Positions 16,915-31,709 of a stretch of DNA of 64,000 nucleotides are shown here, one piece after another (positions within the stretch are counted from its first letter, which is position 1; the number at the start of each line of letters is the position of its first letter). The DNA comes from Pseudorhodoferax aquiterrae. Lineage in GTDB: Bacteria > Pseudomonadota > Gammaproteobacteria > Burkholderiales > Burkholderiaceae_C. Location of the stretch: NCBI RefSeq assembly GCF_014652235.1, contig NZ_BMYK01000006.1:186001-250000 (forward strand), written 5' to 3'. A program made the translations under genes and the position numbers. The notes under the pieces were generated by a model that had not been told where the DNA came from, searched no databases, and was given only the letters and a program-made list of their open reading frames with translations.

Positions 16915-19392
16915 ATGGCCATCAAGAAATCCGACCTCTATTCGTCTTTGTGGGCATCGTGTGATGCCCTGCGCGGCGGCATGGATGCCAGCCAGTACAA
17001 GGACTATGTCCTGTTCATGCTGTTCATCAAGTACGTTTCAGACAAGTACGCCGATAGCCCAGACCTCCGCCCCGCCATCGTCATCCCGCAAGGCGCCAGC
17101 TTCAGAGACATGGTGGCGCTCAAGGGCAAGAGTGACATCGGCGACCGGATCAACACCGACATCATCCAGCCGCTGGTCGACGCCAACACCCGCTTGGCCC
17201 GTACCGACTTCCCGGACTTCAACGACCCCAACAAGCTCGGCGAAGGCAAGGACATGGTGGACACCTTGTCCAACCTGATCGGCATCTTTCAGAAGCCAGA
17301 ACTCGACTTCTCGAACAACCGCGCCGAGCACGACGACATCCTCGGCGATGCCTACGAGTTCCTGATGCGGCACTTCGCCACCGATTCTGGCAAGTCGAAA
17401 GGGCAGTTCTATACCCCGTCGGAGGTGAGCCGCGTCATCGCGCAGGTGATCGGCGTCTCGCCCGAGAACGCGAAAGCCTCGACGACGGCGTACGACCCGA
17501 CATGCGGCTCGGGCTCGCTGCTTCTGAAGGTGGCCGCCCAGGCAGGCAAGCGCATCACGCTCGAAGGGCAGGAGAAGGACGTGACCACCGCGGGTCTCGC
17601 CCGCATGAACATGATCCTGCACGACTTCCCCACGGCCAATATCCTCTCGGGGAACACCTTGGCCGCACCGAAGTTCAAAGGCACAGACGGTCAATTGCGC
17701 ACCTACGACTATGTGGTGGCCAACCCGCCGTTTTCCGACAAGGCCTGGAGCACCGGCCTCGTGACGCCCCTGAAGGAGAACGACCCCTACAAGCGCTTCA
17801 GCTGGGGCGACCCACCGGCCAAGCAGGGCGACTATGCCTACCTGCTGCACATCATCAGGTCGATGAAGAGCACGGGCAAAGGCGCCTGCATCCTGCCCCA
17901 CGGTGTGCTCTTCCGTGGCAACGCCGAGGCGGTGATCCGTGAGCAACTGGTTCTCTCTGGCATTCTGAAAGGCATCATTGGCCTGCCGGCCAACCTGTTC
18001 TACGGCACCGGCATTCCAGCCTGCATCGTGGTGCTCGACAAGCAGAACGCCTCGGCCCGCAGGGGCGTGTTCATGATCGATGCCTCCAAGGGCTACACCA
18101 AGGACGGCAACAAGAACCGCCTGCGCGAGCAGGACATCCACCGCATCGTCGACACCTTCACCCGCCAGGTGGACACGCCCCGCTACGCGCGCATGGTGCC
18201 ACTGGCCGAGATTGCCGACCCGAAGAACGACTTCAACCTCAACCTGCCGCGCTACATCGACAGCAGCGAACCCGAAGACCTGCAGGACATCGACGGCCAC
18301 CTGCGTGGGGGCATCCCCGAGCGCGATCTCGATGCCTTCGCTGCCGACTGGCAGGTGCTGCCCGGTGTGCGGCAAGCCCTGTTAGAGTCCGCCGGCCGCC
18401 CCGGCTACGCCCAACTGAAGCTGCCGCTGACCGAGGTGAAGTCCACCGTGCTCGGCCATCCGGAGTTCGCCGCGTTCACGAACAAGGTGAATACCTTGTT
18501 GGGCAAATGGCAGCAGGCGATCACGCCACGACTGATGGGTTTTGACCGGGGCGATCATCCCAAGGCCTTGATCGACACCGTGTCCGAAACCCTGCTCGCC
18601 GCCTTCCAGGCCGCCCCGCTGCTGGACGCGTATGACGTGTACCAGCATCTGATGGACTACTGGGCCGAGACCATGCAGGACGACGCCTACCTCGTGGCCG
18701 CCGACGGCTGGGTGAAGGGCGCGCAGCCGCGCGAGATCGTCAAGGTGCCCAACAAGGACAACAAGCTCGTCTGGCCCGAAGCGCACGACTACCTGCAGGG
18801 CAAGCGGCGCTTCAAGTCCGACCTGATCCCCAAGGCTTTGCTCGTGGCGCGCTATTTCGCCAAGGAGCAGACCGCCATCGACGCCACCCGCGCCGAACTG
18901 GAAGCACTGCAAGCGCAGCTCACCGAGCTGGAAGAAGAACATAGCGGTGAGGACGCTGTGTTCTCCGGCTTCGACAGCATCACCGCCGCGGCAGTGAAAG
19001 ATCGCGTCCGGGAAATCAGCGAAGGCGGAGATGGTGACGACGCCGACGAGTTGGCGGTTCTAAAGCAATGGCAGCGCCTCGCCGACACGGTGGCTGCGCT
19101 GAAGAAGCAGCTGCGCGAGGCCGAGGCCGCGCTCGACACACTGGCCTTCCAGAAGTACCCCAAGTTGAAAGAAGCCGAGGTCAAGGCCCTGGTGATAGCC
19201 GACAAGTGGCTGGCCCGCCTGCACGCCGACGTGCAGGGCGAGCTGGACCGCATCTCGCAAACGCTGACCGGCCGCATCCGCGAGCTGGCCGAGCGCTATG
19301 CCACTCCGCTGCCACAGCTCACCGACGAGGTCGAAGCCCTGGCTCGCCGCGTTGACGAGCACCTCAAGAAGATGGGCTTCGCATGGCACTGA
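16915..19392 (+). CDS. hsdM: Type I restriction-modification methyltransferase subunit
   Basis: An 825-residue adenine-N6 methyltransferase. The canonical N-terminus MAIKKSDLYSSLW is at the ATG at 16915; there is no clear ribosome-binding site. The HsdM N-terminal helical domain is followed by the SAM site DPTCGSGSLLLK (about residue 195) and catalytic NPPF (about 272). The C-terminal third extends beyond the usual 500-residue core with a helical, coiled-coil region (EALQAQLTELEEE; LKKQLREAEAALD), typical of the long subfamily. It works with HsdS (specificity) and HsdR (cleavage). Its end overlaps the next gene by 10 bases. Confidence 0.95.
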   Translation: MAIKKSDLYSSLWASCDALRGGMDASQYKDYVLFMLFIKYVSDKYADSPDLRPAIVIPQGASFRDMVALKGKSDIGDRINTDIIQPLVDANTRLARTDFPDFNDPNKLGEGKDMVDTLSNLIGIFQKPELDFSNNRAEHDDILGDAYEFLMRHFATDSGKSKGQFYTPSEVSRVIAQVIGVSPENAKASTTAYDPTCGSGSLLLKVAAQAGKRITLEGQEKDVTTAGLARMNMILHDFPTANILSGNTLAAPKFKGTDGQLRTYDYVVANPPFSDKAWSTGLVTPLKENDPYKRFSWGDPPAKQGDYAYLLHIIRSMKSTGKGACILPHGVLFRGNAEAVIREQLVLSGILKGIIGLPANLFYGTGIPACIVVLDKQNASARRGVFMIDASKGYTKDGNKNRLREQDIHRIVDTFTRQVDTPRYARMVPLAEIADPKNDFNLNLPRYIDSSEPEDLQDIDGHLRGGIPERDLDAFAADWQVLPGVRQALLESAGRPGYAQLKLPLTEVKSTVLGHPEFAAFTNKVNTLLGKWQQAITPRLMGFDRGDHPKALIDTVSETLLAAFQAAPLLDAYDVYQHLMDYWAETMQDDAYLVAADGWVKGAQPREIVKVPNKDNKLVWPEAHDYLQGKRRFKSDLIPKALLVARYFAKEQTAIDATRAELEALQAQLTELEEEHSGEDAVFSGFDSITAAAVKDRVREISEGGDGDDADELAVLKQWQRLADTVAALKKQLREAEAALDTLAFQKYPKLKEAEVKALVIADKWLARLHADVQGELDRISQTLTGRIRELAERYATPLPQLTDEVEALARRVDEHLKKMGFAWH

Positions 19393-20432
19393 GCACCACA
19401 CCGAGCGCCCCCCTAAACGCCAGCGACGGCTACCGCCAGCTGGTGCAGCAGATTTCCAACACCTACACCCAGGGGCGGGTGCAGGCGGTCCAAGCCGTCA
19501 ACGCCCAGCTCGTGCAGACCTACTGGCAGGTGGGCCGCCACATCGTCGAGTTCGAGCAGGCCGGCCAGGTGCGCGCCGAGTACGGCAAGGCGCTCATCGA
19601 CACCCTGGCGGCCGACCTGGGCCTGCGCCACGGCAAGGGTTTCAGCCGCAGCAACCTCATCCGCTTCCGCCAGTTCTACCTGGCCTACCCGGCCCTGGTC
19701 GAGAAAAGTGCGACGCCGTCGCACCAATTGACCTGGTCGCACATCGTCGAGCTGCTGAAGATCGACGACCCGCTGGAACGCGGTTTCTATGAGCAGCAGG
19801 CGCTGCGCGAGCGCTGGTCGGTGCGCGAGCTGGTGCGCCAGAAAGACAGCGCGCTCTTCCTGCGCCTGGCCGCCAGCCAGGACAAGGCGGGCATCCTGCA
19901 ACTCGCAGCCCAAGGCCAGGTGGTCGAACAACCGGCCGACCTGCTGCGCGAGCCCTATGTGTTCGAGTTCCTGAAGATCCCCGAGCCCTACCAGGTGTCG
20001 GAAACGCAGCTCGAAACCCTGCTGTGCGACCACCTGCAGCCCTTCCTGCTGGAGCTGGGCAAGGGCTTCACCTTCGTCGGCCGGCAATACCGCGTCACGA
20101 TCAACGGCACGCACCACCGGGTGGACCTGGTCTTCTACCACCGCATCCTGCGCTGCTTCGTGCTCATCGACCTGAAGCTGGGCGAGGTGCAGCACCACGA
20201 CATCGGGCAGATGAACCTGTACCTGGGCTACTTCGCCGTTGAGGAGAACGTGGAAGGCGACAACCCGCCGGTCGGCATCATCCTCAGCCGGCAGAAGGAC
20301 GAGCTGCTGGTGGAGTACGCGACTTATGGCATGAGCAGTCAGCTGTTTGTGCAGAAGTACCAGCTGTACCTGCCGGATCGGGAGGCGCTGCGGCGGGAAC
20401 TGGAGGAGACGTTGCGGGAGGCGGGACAGTGA
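19383..20432 (+). CDS. DUF1016 / YhcG-type PDDEXK nuclease-domain protein
   Basis: The product has 349 residues. An N-terminal helical DUF1016 domain (YRQLVQQISNTY, YWQVGRHIVEFEQ, FSRSNLIRFRQFY) is followed by a C-terminal PD-(D/E)xK-like nuclease core: HRVDLVFYHR supplies the Asp and FVLIDLKLG the D-x-K. The family is found as an accessory inside type I restriction-modification operons and elsewhere in defence loci. Its exact contribution is not settled. It starts inside hsdM (10-base overlap) and its stop overlaps the hsdS GTG start by 4 bases, so it is translationally tied to both and is an integral part of this system. Confidence 0.9.
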   Translation: MALSTTPSAPLNASDGYRQLVQQISNTYTQGRVQAVQAVNAQLVQTYWQVGRHIVEFEQAGQVRAEYGKALIDTLAADLGLRHGKGFSRSNLIRFRQFYLAYPALVEKSATPSHQLTWSHIVELLKIDDPLERGFYEQQALRERWSVRELVRQKDSALFLRLAASQDKAGILQLAAQGQVVEQPADLLREPYVFEFLKIPEPYQVSETQLETLLCDHLQPFLLELGKGFTFVGRQYRVTINGTHHRVDLVFYHRILRCFVLIDLKLGEVQHHDIGQMNLYLGYFAVEENVEGDNPPVGIILSRQKDELLVEYATYGMSSQLFVQKYQLYLPDREALRRELEETLREAGQ

Positions 20433-21676
20433 CTCCAAAAGGATGGGAAGTTGCGTCGCTGAACGACTGCGTTCTGCCCAACGCTCCGATTTGCTATGGC
20501 ATCCTGATGCCCGGGCAGCACTGTGCCGGTGGTGTGCCTGTTGTGAAGGTGAGAGATATCTTTGACGGACGCATAGACGAATCCGACTTGCTTTTCACCC
20601 ATCCGTCGATTGATGGAGCGTACAAGCGATCTCGGTTGGCGGCAGGCGATCTGTTGATAACGATTCGAGGAACTACAGGGCGTGTCGCGTTTACGCCCTC
20701 CACGTTGGCCGGCGCAAACATTACCCAAGACACGGCTCGAATCAGAGTCAAGGGCGGCACATCGAGTGACTTCGTCTATTTCGCGCTCCAATCCGAACAA
20801 GCTCAACAACAGATCGCTCTTCACACGATTGGTCAAGCAGTCAAAGGCATCAACATTCGAGATGTACGACGGCTTACGTTCCCGATCCCGAAAAAGGAGG
20901 ACGAGCAGCGTGCAATTGCTAGAGCACTGAGCGATGTAGACGCCGTGCTGGCTGGGCTGGATCGGCTCATCGCCAAGAAGCGCGACCTCAAACAGGCCGC
21001 CATGCAGCAACTCCTCACAGGCCAAACTCGCATGCCCGGTTTCACCGGCAAATGGAAAGTCATGAGCTTGGGCGAGCTCTTTGAGTTCAGCGGTGGCTAC
21101 GCCGCGTCGCGCGATGAGCTGTCGAGCGAGGGGCACCGTTATCTTCACTACGGAGACATTCATGGCTCGTCGAAAACGTCCATTGATACAACCCTGGATG
21201 CCCAAGACATTCCAAGGTTGGACGTTTCATTGAAGCAAGTCTCGCCCGACTCTCTTCTTCACCACGGTGACGTTGTGTTCGTGGACGCCTCCGAAGACGA
21301 CGAGGGGACGACGAAGCACGTTGTTGTCTCGAATCAAGAGGGGCACCCGTTCATCGCGGGCTTGCACACGATAGTTGCGAAGCCACGGACGGCCGACTTG
21401 ACGCATGAGTACCGGCACTACTGTTTCCAGACGGAAGCCGTGCGGAAGCAGTTTCTTTTCTACGCTGTTGGAACGAAGGTTTCGGGCATCAGCAAGACGA
21501 ACATCGCGAAGGTGTTCTTACCGATACCGTCAACGAATGAGCAGGTCGAAATTGCCTCCATGCTGACCGACATGGAAAGCGAACTCGCCGCACTCCACTC
21601 GCGCCGCGACAAGACCCGCGCACTCAAGCAAGCCATGATGCAAGAGCTGCTCACCGGCCGAATTCGATTGATCTGA
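20429..21676 (+). CDS. hsdS: Type I restriction-modification specificity subunit
   Basis: The product has 415 residues built from two target-recognition domains (about 1-165 and 210-370), each followed by a conserved helical spacer. The spacers are recognisably duplicated: [15 protein letters not shown] and [14 protein letters not shown] end the two halves, and both contain EQ-x-x-IA. The two TRDs would each read one half of a bipartite target; the site cannot be predicted here. The TRD DNA is visibly less GC-rich than neighbouring genes, as expected for horizontally reassorted recognition domains. The start is GTG, overlapping the previous stop (GTGA). Confidence 0.93.
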   Translation: MTPKGWEVASLNDCVLPNAPICYGILMPGQHCAGGVPVVKVRDIFDGRIDESDLLFTHPSIDGAYKRSRLAAGDLLITIRGTTGRVAFTPSTLAGANITQDTARIRVKGGTSSDFVYFALQSEQAQQQIALHTIGQAVKGINIRDVRRLTFPIPKKEDEQRAIARALSDVDAVLAGLDRLIAKKRDLKQAAMQQLLTGQTRMPGFTGKWKVMSLGELFEFSGGYAASRDELSSEGHRYLHYGDIHGSSKTSIDTTLDAQDIPRLDVSLKQVSPDSLLHHGDVVFVDASEDDEGTTKHVVVSNQEGHPFIAGLHTIVAKPRTADLTHEYRHYCFQTEAVRKQFLFYAVGTKVSGISKTNIAKVFLPIPSTNEQVEIASMLTDMESELAALHSRRDKTRALKQAMMQELLTGRIRLI

Positions 21677-21716
21677 ATGGCCGAGCACTGAACAACAAAG
21701 CCTCAGGAGAAGCGTG

Positions 21717-24700
21717 ATGCCCACCGTGCCGCCTCCATCGCCGCGTTCCGAACGCCGCACGCAGAACCGCGTGGCCGCGCTGTTCACCACGCCGGAGGCC
21801 GCCGGCGGCCTGGGCTACCGCCACCTCGGCGACTGGAGCAAGCGCCCCGACGCGAGCACACGCAACCGCCCCATCGAACCGGCGCTGCTGCGGGACAACC
21901 TCACTGCGCGCGGCTACTCACCCGCCCACATCGCCGCCGCGCTGCAGAAGCTGGAAACCGCCGCGGACAGCACCGGCATCACGCTCTACCAGGCCAACCT
22001 GCGCACCTACCAGTTGCTGCGCTACGGCGTGCCGGTGCAGGTGGCGCCCGGCAAACCGAACGAGACGTTGCACCTGATCGACTGGGCGCACCCCGAGCGC
22101 AACGACTTCGCGCTGGCCGAAGAGGTGACACTGAAGGGCGGTCACGAACGGCGACCCGACATCGTGCTCTACCTCAACGGCCTGGCCGTCGTGGTGATCG
22201 AGCTGAAGCGCAGCTCGGTGGAGGTGGCCGACGGCGTGCGCCAGCTCATCAGCAACCAGGAAGAGATCTTCAACAAGGGTTTCTTCAGCACCGTGCAACT
22301 GGTGCTGGCCGGCAGCGACTCGCAAGGGCTGCGTTACGGCACCGCCGACACGAAGGAGCAGTTCTTCGTGGAGTGGAAGGACGAGGCGCCCGCCGAAGCC
22401 GGTGCCGCGGCCGCGGAAGGCGCGTTGCTCGACCGGCCATTGGCCCAGCTGTGCCACAAGGCGCGGCTGCTCGACCTGATGCGCCACTTCGTGATCTTCG
22501 ATGGCGGGCAGAAGAAGGTGCCACGCCAGCACCAGTACTTCGGCGTGAAGGCCGCCCAGGCGCGCATCGCACAGCAGGAAGGCGGTGTGATCTGGCACAC
22601 CCAGGGCAGCGGCAAGAGCATCCTGATGGTGCTGCTGGCCAAGTGGCTGCTGGAGCACGACGCGCAGGCGCGCATCCTTGTCGTCACCGACCGCGACGAG
22701 CTGGACAAGCAGATCGAAGGCGTGATGAAGAACGCCGGGGTGATCGGCACTGACGCGCCCTCGCCCCGCACCACCTCGCGCGCCGACTTCATGCAGAAGC
22801 TGGGCACGGCCAATCCGCGCCTGCTGTGCGCGCTGATCCACAAGTTCGACGCGGCCGACCTGAAGGGCGAGCCACCCGCCGTACAGGGCCGCTTCTACGT
22901 GTTCGTGGACGAATGCCACCGCACCCAGGGCGGCGACATGAACAAGCAGATGAAGCGCTGGCTGGCCAGCGCCATCTTCATCGGCTTCACCGGCACGCCG
23001 CTGCTGCGCAAAGACAAGCTGATGACGCGCGATGTGTTCGGCACCTACATCCACACCTACAAGTTCCACCAGGCGGTGGCCGACAAGGTGGTGCTCGACC
23101 TGAAGTACGAAGCCCGCGACGTGCCGCAGCGGCTGACCTCGCAGCGCGCCATCGACCAGTGGTTCGAGCAGAAGACGCGCGGGCTCAACAACTTCCAGAA
23201 GTCGGTGCTGCGGCAGCGCTGGGCCACGATGGAAGAGCTGATGAGCGTCGAAGAGCGCAAAGCGCGCATCGCGGCCAGCATCATCCACGACTTCGCCGTG
23301 AAGCCTCGGCTGAACAACGAGCGCGGCACGGCCATCCTGGTGGCCCCCAGCATCTACGACGCCTGCCACTACTACCGCATCTTCCAGGCCAAGCCCTTCG
23401 GCCAATACTGCGGCATCGTCACGTCGTACGAGCCGAACCACAATGCGATCTCGCGTGAGCCGAAAGACAGCGACGAACGCTACAAGTTCGACACCTACAC
23501 CAGGCACGTGCTGGCGAAGAACCAGACCACGAAGCAGTATGAAGACGAGGTGAAGCGCCGCTTCAAGGAGGAGCCGGCCAACCTGAAGCTGCTGATCGTG
23601 GTGAGCAAGCTGCTCACCGGCTTCGACGCACCGAGTTGCAGCTACATCTACCTCGACAACGAGCTGCGCGACCACAACCTGTTCCAGGCCATCTGCCGCA
23701 CCAACCGGCTGGATGGCGATGACAAGGACTACGGCTACATCGTCGACTTCAAGGAGCTTTTCGGTGATGTGCAGCAGGCCATCGCGGTCTACAGCTCCGA
23801 CGAGCTGGACATCGACAAAGGCAGCGGCGGCGAGAACAACGTGCACCTGAAAGACTGGCTGGCCGAAGGGCGGCACCAGCTCGACCAGGCCCGCGAGGCC
23901 CTGCACTACCTGTGCGAGCCCGTGCCGCTGCCGCGCGAGGTGGAACAGTTCCTGCACTATTTCTGCGGCGATGCGGCCGCGCCCGATGCCTTGCTCAAGA
24001 CCGAGGCGCTGCGCATTTCGTTCTACAAGGCCGTGGCAGTCTTCGTGCGCGCCTTTGCCGCACTGGCGCAGCACCTGGGCGAAGCGGGCTACTCGGAAGC
24101 CGAAGCGGCCACGCTGCAGCGCGAGCTGGACTTCTACACCTTCACGCGGGCCAGCATAAAACGCCACTCGGGTGAGGAGCTGGACATCAAGCCCTACGAG
24201 GCGGACATGCGCCACCTCATCAACACCTACATCCAGGCCGATGCGGCCGAAGACCTGGGTGAGCTGGGCGAGATGTCGCTCACCGAGCTGATCATCGAGA
24301 CAGGCATCCACGATGCGATCGCGAGAAAGCTCAACGCGAAGGGCAAGCTGTCGAAGAACGCGATTGCCGAAGGCATCATCAACAACGTCCGCAAGACGAT
24401 CATCCGCGACCAGCTGACCGATCCGCGCTTCTACGAGCAGATGTCGAAGCTGCTGGACGATCTGATCCGGCAGAGCCGGGCCGATGCGGCCGCCTACGAA
24501 GAGTTTCTGCGCAAGGCCGAGGCGCTGGTGAGGCAGCTGGGCGCGAAGCGCGGTGAAGACGGCGTGCCGGCGGCCTTGCATGGCCGGCATGAGGCGGCGG
24601 TGATCTACAACAACCTGGGCTCGCTGCCAGCGACCACCTTCAAGTACCCGACGGCCGATGACGACAAGGCGGCGCTGGCGCTGAAGATCGACCTGACCGT

Positions 24701-24845
24701 GCGCGAGAACGCCCCGGCGGGCTGGTATGGCGACGACGCCCGCGAGGCGCAAGTCGTGAACGCGCTGTTCCCCATCCTGGAGCGCGACCGCACGGCCACC
24801 GAGGCAGTATTCGAGATCGTCAAGAACCAGCCGGGCTACCAATGA
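21717..24845 (+). CDS. hsdR: Type I restriction enzyme endonuclease/translocase subunit
   Basis: A 1042-residue motor and nuclease. The N-terminal PD-(D/E)xK nuclease has RPDIVLYL and [10 protein letters not shown] (Asp and ExK near residues 143 and 161). The superfamily 2 translocase follows, with Walker A QGSGKS near residue 297, a DECH box near 398 and TGTPLL as motif III. The C-terminal helical domain would dock on HsdM. The start ATG at 21717 follows AGGAG; a GTG three bases earlier is also possible. It lies 40 bases after hsdS and overlaps the metallopeptidase gene by 4 bases (ATGA). Confidence 0.95.
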   Translation: MPTVPPPSPRSERRTQNRVAALFTTPEAAGGLGYRHLGDWSKRPDASTRNRPIEPALLRDNLTARGYSPAHIAAALQKLETAADSTGITLYQANLRTYQLLRYGVPVQVAPGKPNETLHLIDWAHPERNDFALAEEVTLKGGHERRPDIVLYLNGLAVVVIELKRSSVEVADGVRQLISNQEEIFNKGFFSTVQLVLAGSDSQGLRYGTADTKEQFFVEWKDEAPAEAGAAAAEGALLDRPLAQLCHKARLLDLMRHFVIFDGGQKKVPRQHQYFGVKAAQARIAQQEGGVIWHTQGSGKSILMVLLAKWLLEHDAQARILVVTDRDELDKQIEGVMKNAGVIGTDAPSPRTTSRADFMQKLGTANPRLLCALIHKFDAADLKGEPPAVQGRFYVFVDECHRTQGGDMNKQMKRWLASAIFIGFTGTPLLRKDKLMTRDVFGTYIHTYKFHQAVADKVVLDLKYEARDVPQRLTSQRAIDQWFEQKTRGLNNFQKSVLRQRWATMEELMSVEERKARIAASIIHDFAVKPRLNNERGTAILVAPSIYDACHYYRIFQAKPFGQYCGIVTSYEPNHNAISREPKDSDERYKFDTYTRHVLAKNQTTKQYEDEVKRRFKEEPANLKLLIVVSKLLTGFDAPSCSYIYLDNELRDHNLFQAICRTNRLDGDDKDYGYIVDFKELFGDVQQAIAVYSSDELDIDKGSGGENNVHLKDWLAEGRHQLDQAREALHYLCEPVPLPREVEQFLHYFCGDAAAPDALLKTEALRISFYKAVAVFVRAFAALAQHLGEAGYSEAEAATLQRELDFYTFTRASIKRHSGEELDIKPYEADMRHLINTYIQADAAEDLGELGEMSLTELIIETGIHDAIARKLNAKGKLSKNAIAEGIINNVRKTIIRDQLTDPRFYEQMSKLLDDLIRQSRADAAAYEEFLRKAEALVRQLGAKRGEDGVPAALHGRHEAAVIYNNLGSLPATTFKYPTADDDKAALALKIDLTVRENAPAGWYGDDAREAQVVNALFPILERDRTATEAVFEIVKNQPGYQ

Positions 24846-25558
24846 CCGAGACCATTCGCCTGGGCGAGGTGTCGATCCGGGTGACCCGCAAGGACGTCAA
24901 GAACGTCCACCTGACGGTGCATCCGCCGAATGGGCGGGTGACGCTCACGGCGCCCGCTGCCACACGGCTCGATGTGGCCCGGGCCTATGCAATCTCGAAG
25001 CTGGGTTGGATCAGAGCTCAGCAATCGACGCTCACGGCGCAGGCCCGGGAAGCCCCTCGGCGTTTCGTCGGGCGCGAGAGCCACTACCTGTGGGGGCGCC
25101 GGTATCTGCTGAGCGTCGACTTTCAAGACGCCAAGCCCGCCGTGACGCTGGACCACAAGCGCATTCGTTTGACCGTTCGCCCGGGCAACGAGGAGAGTCA
25201 ACGCGCGGCGGTGATACACGAGTGGCACAAGTCACTGCTGCACCACGTCGTGCCACCGCTGCTGCGCCACTGGGAACAGCGGCTCGGCGTCAAGGTCGAG
25301 CGCTACTTCCTTCAGAGGATGAGGACCAAGTGGGGCAGTTGCAACCCTGAGGCGGGGCACATCCGGCTCAATACCGAACTGGTGAAGAAGCCAAAGGACT
25401 TGCTGGAGTACGTGATCGTCCACGAGATGGTTCACCTGCTGGAGGCAAGCCACAACGATCGCTTCGTGACGATCCTGTCTGAGCATTGGCCGCAGTGGCG
25501 CGAAGCTCGGCAAGAGCTCAACGAATTACCGCTGGCCTCCGAAAAGTGGGGGCGATGA
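24842..25558 (+). CDS. YgjP-like M48-type metallopeptidase
   Basis: The product has 238 residues and belongs to the YgjP/DUF45 (WLM/SprT-like) zincin group. The key features are [19 protein letters not shown], then HEMVH (zinc-binding HExxH near residue 193) and a later His in EASHNDRF as third ligand. The N-terminal beta-rich domain is typical of the family. Such genes repeatedly follow hsdR in bacterial type I systems. A role in controlling or degrading the restriction subunit would be analogous to ClpXP alleviation but is inference. It shares a 4-base overlap with hsdR and is the last gene of the operon. Confidence 0.88.
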   Translation: MTETIRLGEVSIRVTRKDVKNVHLTVHPPNGRVTLTAPAATRLDVARAYAISKLGWIRAQQSTLTAQAREAPRRFVGRESHYLWGRRYLLSVDFQDAKPAVTLDHKRIRLTVRPGNEESQRAAVIHEWHKSLLHHVVPPLLRHWEQRLGVKVERYFLQRMRTKWGSCNPEAGHIRLNTELVKKPKDLLEYVIVHEMVHLLEASHNDRFVTILSEHWPQWREARQELNELPLASEKWGR

Positions 25559-25744
25559 CGCTCGCTTCTTGCAGGGCATTTGATGTCCGCCAATGCTGTC
25601 AGCAGTCATTCGAAGGAACTCGATTGAGCTTTCCCTTCAGTTCCGACCCGACGTTCGCCACCATGGAAGCAACGACAGCGGATGGCCGATTTGAGTCTTT
25701 GAGTTCGTCCTAGGAATTGCTCGGGGCCAATCAGCGCGAACAAA

Positions 25745-25775
25745 AAAAGCCATGAACGACTCGTCCGTGGCTTTT
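25745..25775 (-). terminator. Intrinsic terminator of gyrB
   Basis: The stem AAAAGCCA / TGGCTTTT with a 15-base loop is followed, in the leftward direction of gyrB, by a continuation of the T-run (TTTTTTT). It lies 50 bases beyond the gyrB stop. Confidence 0.75.
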
Positions 25776-25824
25776 CATTGATGGCACCCAGCTTGAGCGC
25801 GGATGAGCCAGGTGATCTACTACG

Positions 25825-29614
<3,790 letters not shown>

Positions 29615-29738
29615 GTCAACAACCTCTCGGTGAAATTCTTGTGGAGCTGGTGCAAAAGCTTCGCATTTTCGCCTGAATCCACGCCGCGATCTGCGACGGC
29701 CGTGGTGCACATGCAGGCGTGTGGCAAGGAGCCGGGCC

Positions 29739-31133
29739 TCATCCCTTCAGCGTCTGTTCCAGCACGTGCAGTTGCTGGTTCAGCTCGGCCAGCTGCTGGC
29801 GTTCGCCGCCGATCTTGCGCACGGCATGCAGCACGGTGGTGTGGTCGCGGCCGCCGAAGAGCTCGCCGATCTCGGGCAGGCTCTTCTGCGTGAGTTCCTT
29901 GGCCAGGTACATCGCGATCTGGCGCGGCCGCGCGATGCTGGCCGGGCGCTTCTTGCTGTACATGTCGGCGACCTTGATCTTGTAGTAGTCGGCCACCGTC
30001 TTCTGGATGTTCTCCACGCTGATCTGGCGGTTCTGGATCGACAGCAGGTCGCGCAGCGCCTCGCGGGCCAGCTGGATCGAGATCTCCTTCTGGTTGAAGC
30101 GCGAATAGGCCAGGATCTTGCGCAGCGCGCCTTCGAGCTCGCGCACGTTGGAGCGCACGTTCTTGGCGACGAAGAAGGCCACTTCCTCGGGCATCTCGGT
30201 GCCTTCGGAGATCGACTTGTTGATCAGGATGGCCACGCGCATCTCGAGCTCGGGCGGCTCGATGGCCACCGTGAGGCCGGAGTCGAAACGCGACACCAGG
30301 CGCTCGTGGATGTCCGGCAGACCCTTGGGATAGGTGTCCGAGGTCATCACGATGTGGCTCTTCTTGGCCAGCAGGGCCTCGAACGCGTTGAAGAACTCTT
30401 CCTGCGTGCGGTCCTTGTTGGCGAAGAACTGCACGTCGTCGATCAGCAGCAGATCGAGCGAGTGGTAGCGCTCCTTGAACTCGTCGAAGGTCTTGCGCTG
30501 GTAGGACTTGACCACATCCGAGACGAACTGCTCCGCATGGATGTAGAGAACTTTGGCGCCGGGCTTCTCCTCGAGCAGCCGGTTGCCCACGGCGTGCATC
30601 AAGTGCGTCTTGCCCAGGCCCACGCCGCCGTAGATGAACAAGGGGTTGTAGAGCTGGCCCGGCGAGCCCGCCACGTGCATGGCCGCCGCGCGCGCCATGC
30701 GGTTCGCCGTGCCCTCCACCAGGGTGGAAAACGTGAGGGCCGAATTGAGGCGGTTCTTGGGTGGACCAGGGGAGATTTCCTCGCCCAGATCGGCCGGCTC
30801 GGACTGCGCGCTGATCTCGCGCGCCAGCTGCAAAGGCGTAAGCCTGGCAACGTTTTCCCGCGGAGTGATGGCTAACTCGAGCTGGATGGGCTGGCCGTAG
30901 AGGTTCTCCAGCATCTGGGTGATACGGCCACTGTATTGCGCGCGGATCCAGTCGAGCTTGAAGCGGTTGGCCACGTACACCGTGACCTTGCTGAAATCAC
31001 CCGTCACCTGGGCCGTCAAGGGCTTGATCCAGGTGTTGAACTGTTGTTCTGGAAGTTCCTGGGCAAGCTGCTCGATGCAGGCCTGCCACAGGCTGTCGCC
31101 GGCGGCACCGCTGGCATGGTTCCCCTCGATCAT
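29739..31133 (-). CDS. dnaA: Chromosomal replication initiator DnaA
   Basis: The 464-residue initiator that binds DnaA boxes and opens the origin. Domain I (residues 1-85; [19 protein letters not shown]) mediates self- and helicase contacts, and a short linker follows. The AAA+ domain has Walker [10 protein letters not shown] near residue 170 and Walker [10 protein letters not shown]. Domain IV holds the DNA-binding signature [15 protein letters not shown]. The linker is short for the family. The start at 31133 is preceded by AGGAG at a slightly long distance. Two DnaA boxes lie just upstream of the start, suggesting autoregulation. Confidence 0.98.
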   Translation of the reverse strand: MIEGNHASGAAGDSLWQACIEQLAQELPEQQFNTWIKPLTAQVTGDFSKVTVYVANRFKLDWIRAQYSGRITQMLENLYGQPIQLELAITPRENVARLTPLQLAREISAQSEPADLGEEISPGPPKNRLNSALTFSTLVEGTANRMARAAAMHVAGSPGQLYNPLFIYGGVGLGKTHLMHAVGNRLLEEKPGAKVLYIHAEQFVSDVVKSYQRKTFDEFKERYHSLDLLLIDDVQFFANKDRTQEEFFNAFEALLAKKSHIVMTSDTYPKGLPDIHERLVSRFDSGLTVAIEPPELEMRVAILINKSISEGTEMPEEVAFFVAKNVRSNVRELEGALRKILAYSRFNQKEISIQLAREALRDLLSIQNRQISVENIQKTVADYYKIKVADMYSKKRPASIARPRQIAMYLAKELTQKSLPEIGELFGGRDHTTVLHAVRKIGGERQQLAELNQQLHVLEQTLKG

Positions 31134-31148
31134 GCGCCGCCCAGCTCC

Positions 31149-31207
31149 TGTGGATAAATGTTTTTTTGAAGCACCCGGCATTCTAGGTGTGCGGGTAGTT
31201 GTCCACA
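31149..31207. promoter_or_regulatory. Pair of DnaA boxes upstream of dnaA
   Basis: A consensus box TGTGGATAA at 31149-31157 and an inverted TTGTCCACA at 31199-31207 lie within 75 bases of the dnaA start. A T-rich run separates them. No DnaA-trio-like tract accompanies them, which fits dnaA autoregulation at least as well as origin function. The rest of 31134-31507 shows only the rpmH promoter. Confidence 0.75.
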
Positions 31208-31273
31208 AGCTGAAAGGGCATGTGGCGCGGCCGACACAGAAGTGCATTGAACCCTTGCCAAGCAGGCCCGTGC

Positions 31274-31301
31274 TTGTGGCAAAACGATTTTTGGCGATAA
31301 T
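31274..31301 (+). promoter_or_regulatory. Probable sigma-70 promoter of rpmH-rnpA
   Basis: TTGTGG (-35, 31274-31279), a 16-base spacer, and GATAAT (-10, 31296-31301) lie about 200 bases before rpmH. The strong promoter for the ribosomal protein gene is expected here in this conserved gene order. Confidence 0.6.
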
Positions 31302-31507
31302 CGCCGGTTCCCCGAGGTTTGGCCCTGTCTGGCGTGTTCATGCACCCATGAGCGTCCAGCGTGGTGCCGCGGGTGCGGATCGGTCGGTCATCGCGCGTGC
31401 ATGTCGCACGCATGCTGGTGCCGGCCTGGTTTCGGCACCGAACCTGTGGTCCGCATGCGGGCAACGCCAAGGCGCTGCCCGCCGAAACTGATTTCCAAGG
31501 AAGTGAC

Positions 31508-31642
31508 ATGAAACGCACCTACCAACCCTCCAAGATCCGCCGCGCGCGCGTCCACGGTTTCCTGGCCCGCATGAAGACCCGCGGCGGCCGCGCCGTCATC
31601 AACGCGCGCCGCGCCAAGGGCCGCAAGCGCCTGGCGGTCTGA
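31508..31642 (+). CDS. rpmH: 50S ribosomal protein L34
   Basis: 44 residues, [19 protein letters not shown] followed by the basic RxxGRxVxxxRRxKGRxRL ending: the complete, invariant L34 sequence pattern. AAGGAAG precedes the ATG. It is the first gene of the rightward rpmH-rnpA-yidD-yidC-mnmE cluster. Confidence 0.98.
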   Translation: MKRTYQPSKIRRARVHGFLARMKTRGGRAVINARRAKGRKRLAV

Positions 31643-31709
31643 GTCTCTTGCGGGTGGCCTGCTTCGCGTCGGCTCCCCGCATGGCTGTCTCCCCTTTCTC
31701 GGTGCCGCT

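Noticed and set aside
21918-24842. A 974-codon open frame antisense to hsdR
   Set aside because: The composition is typical of antisense shadow frames (rich in His, Arg, Val, Leu) and carries no motif, while hsdR on the other strand has complete motifs.
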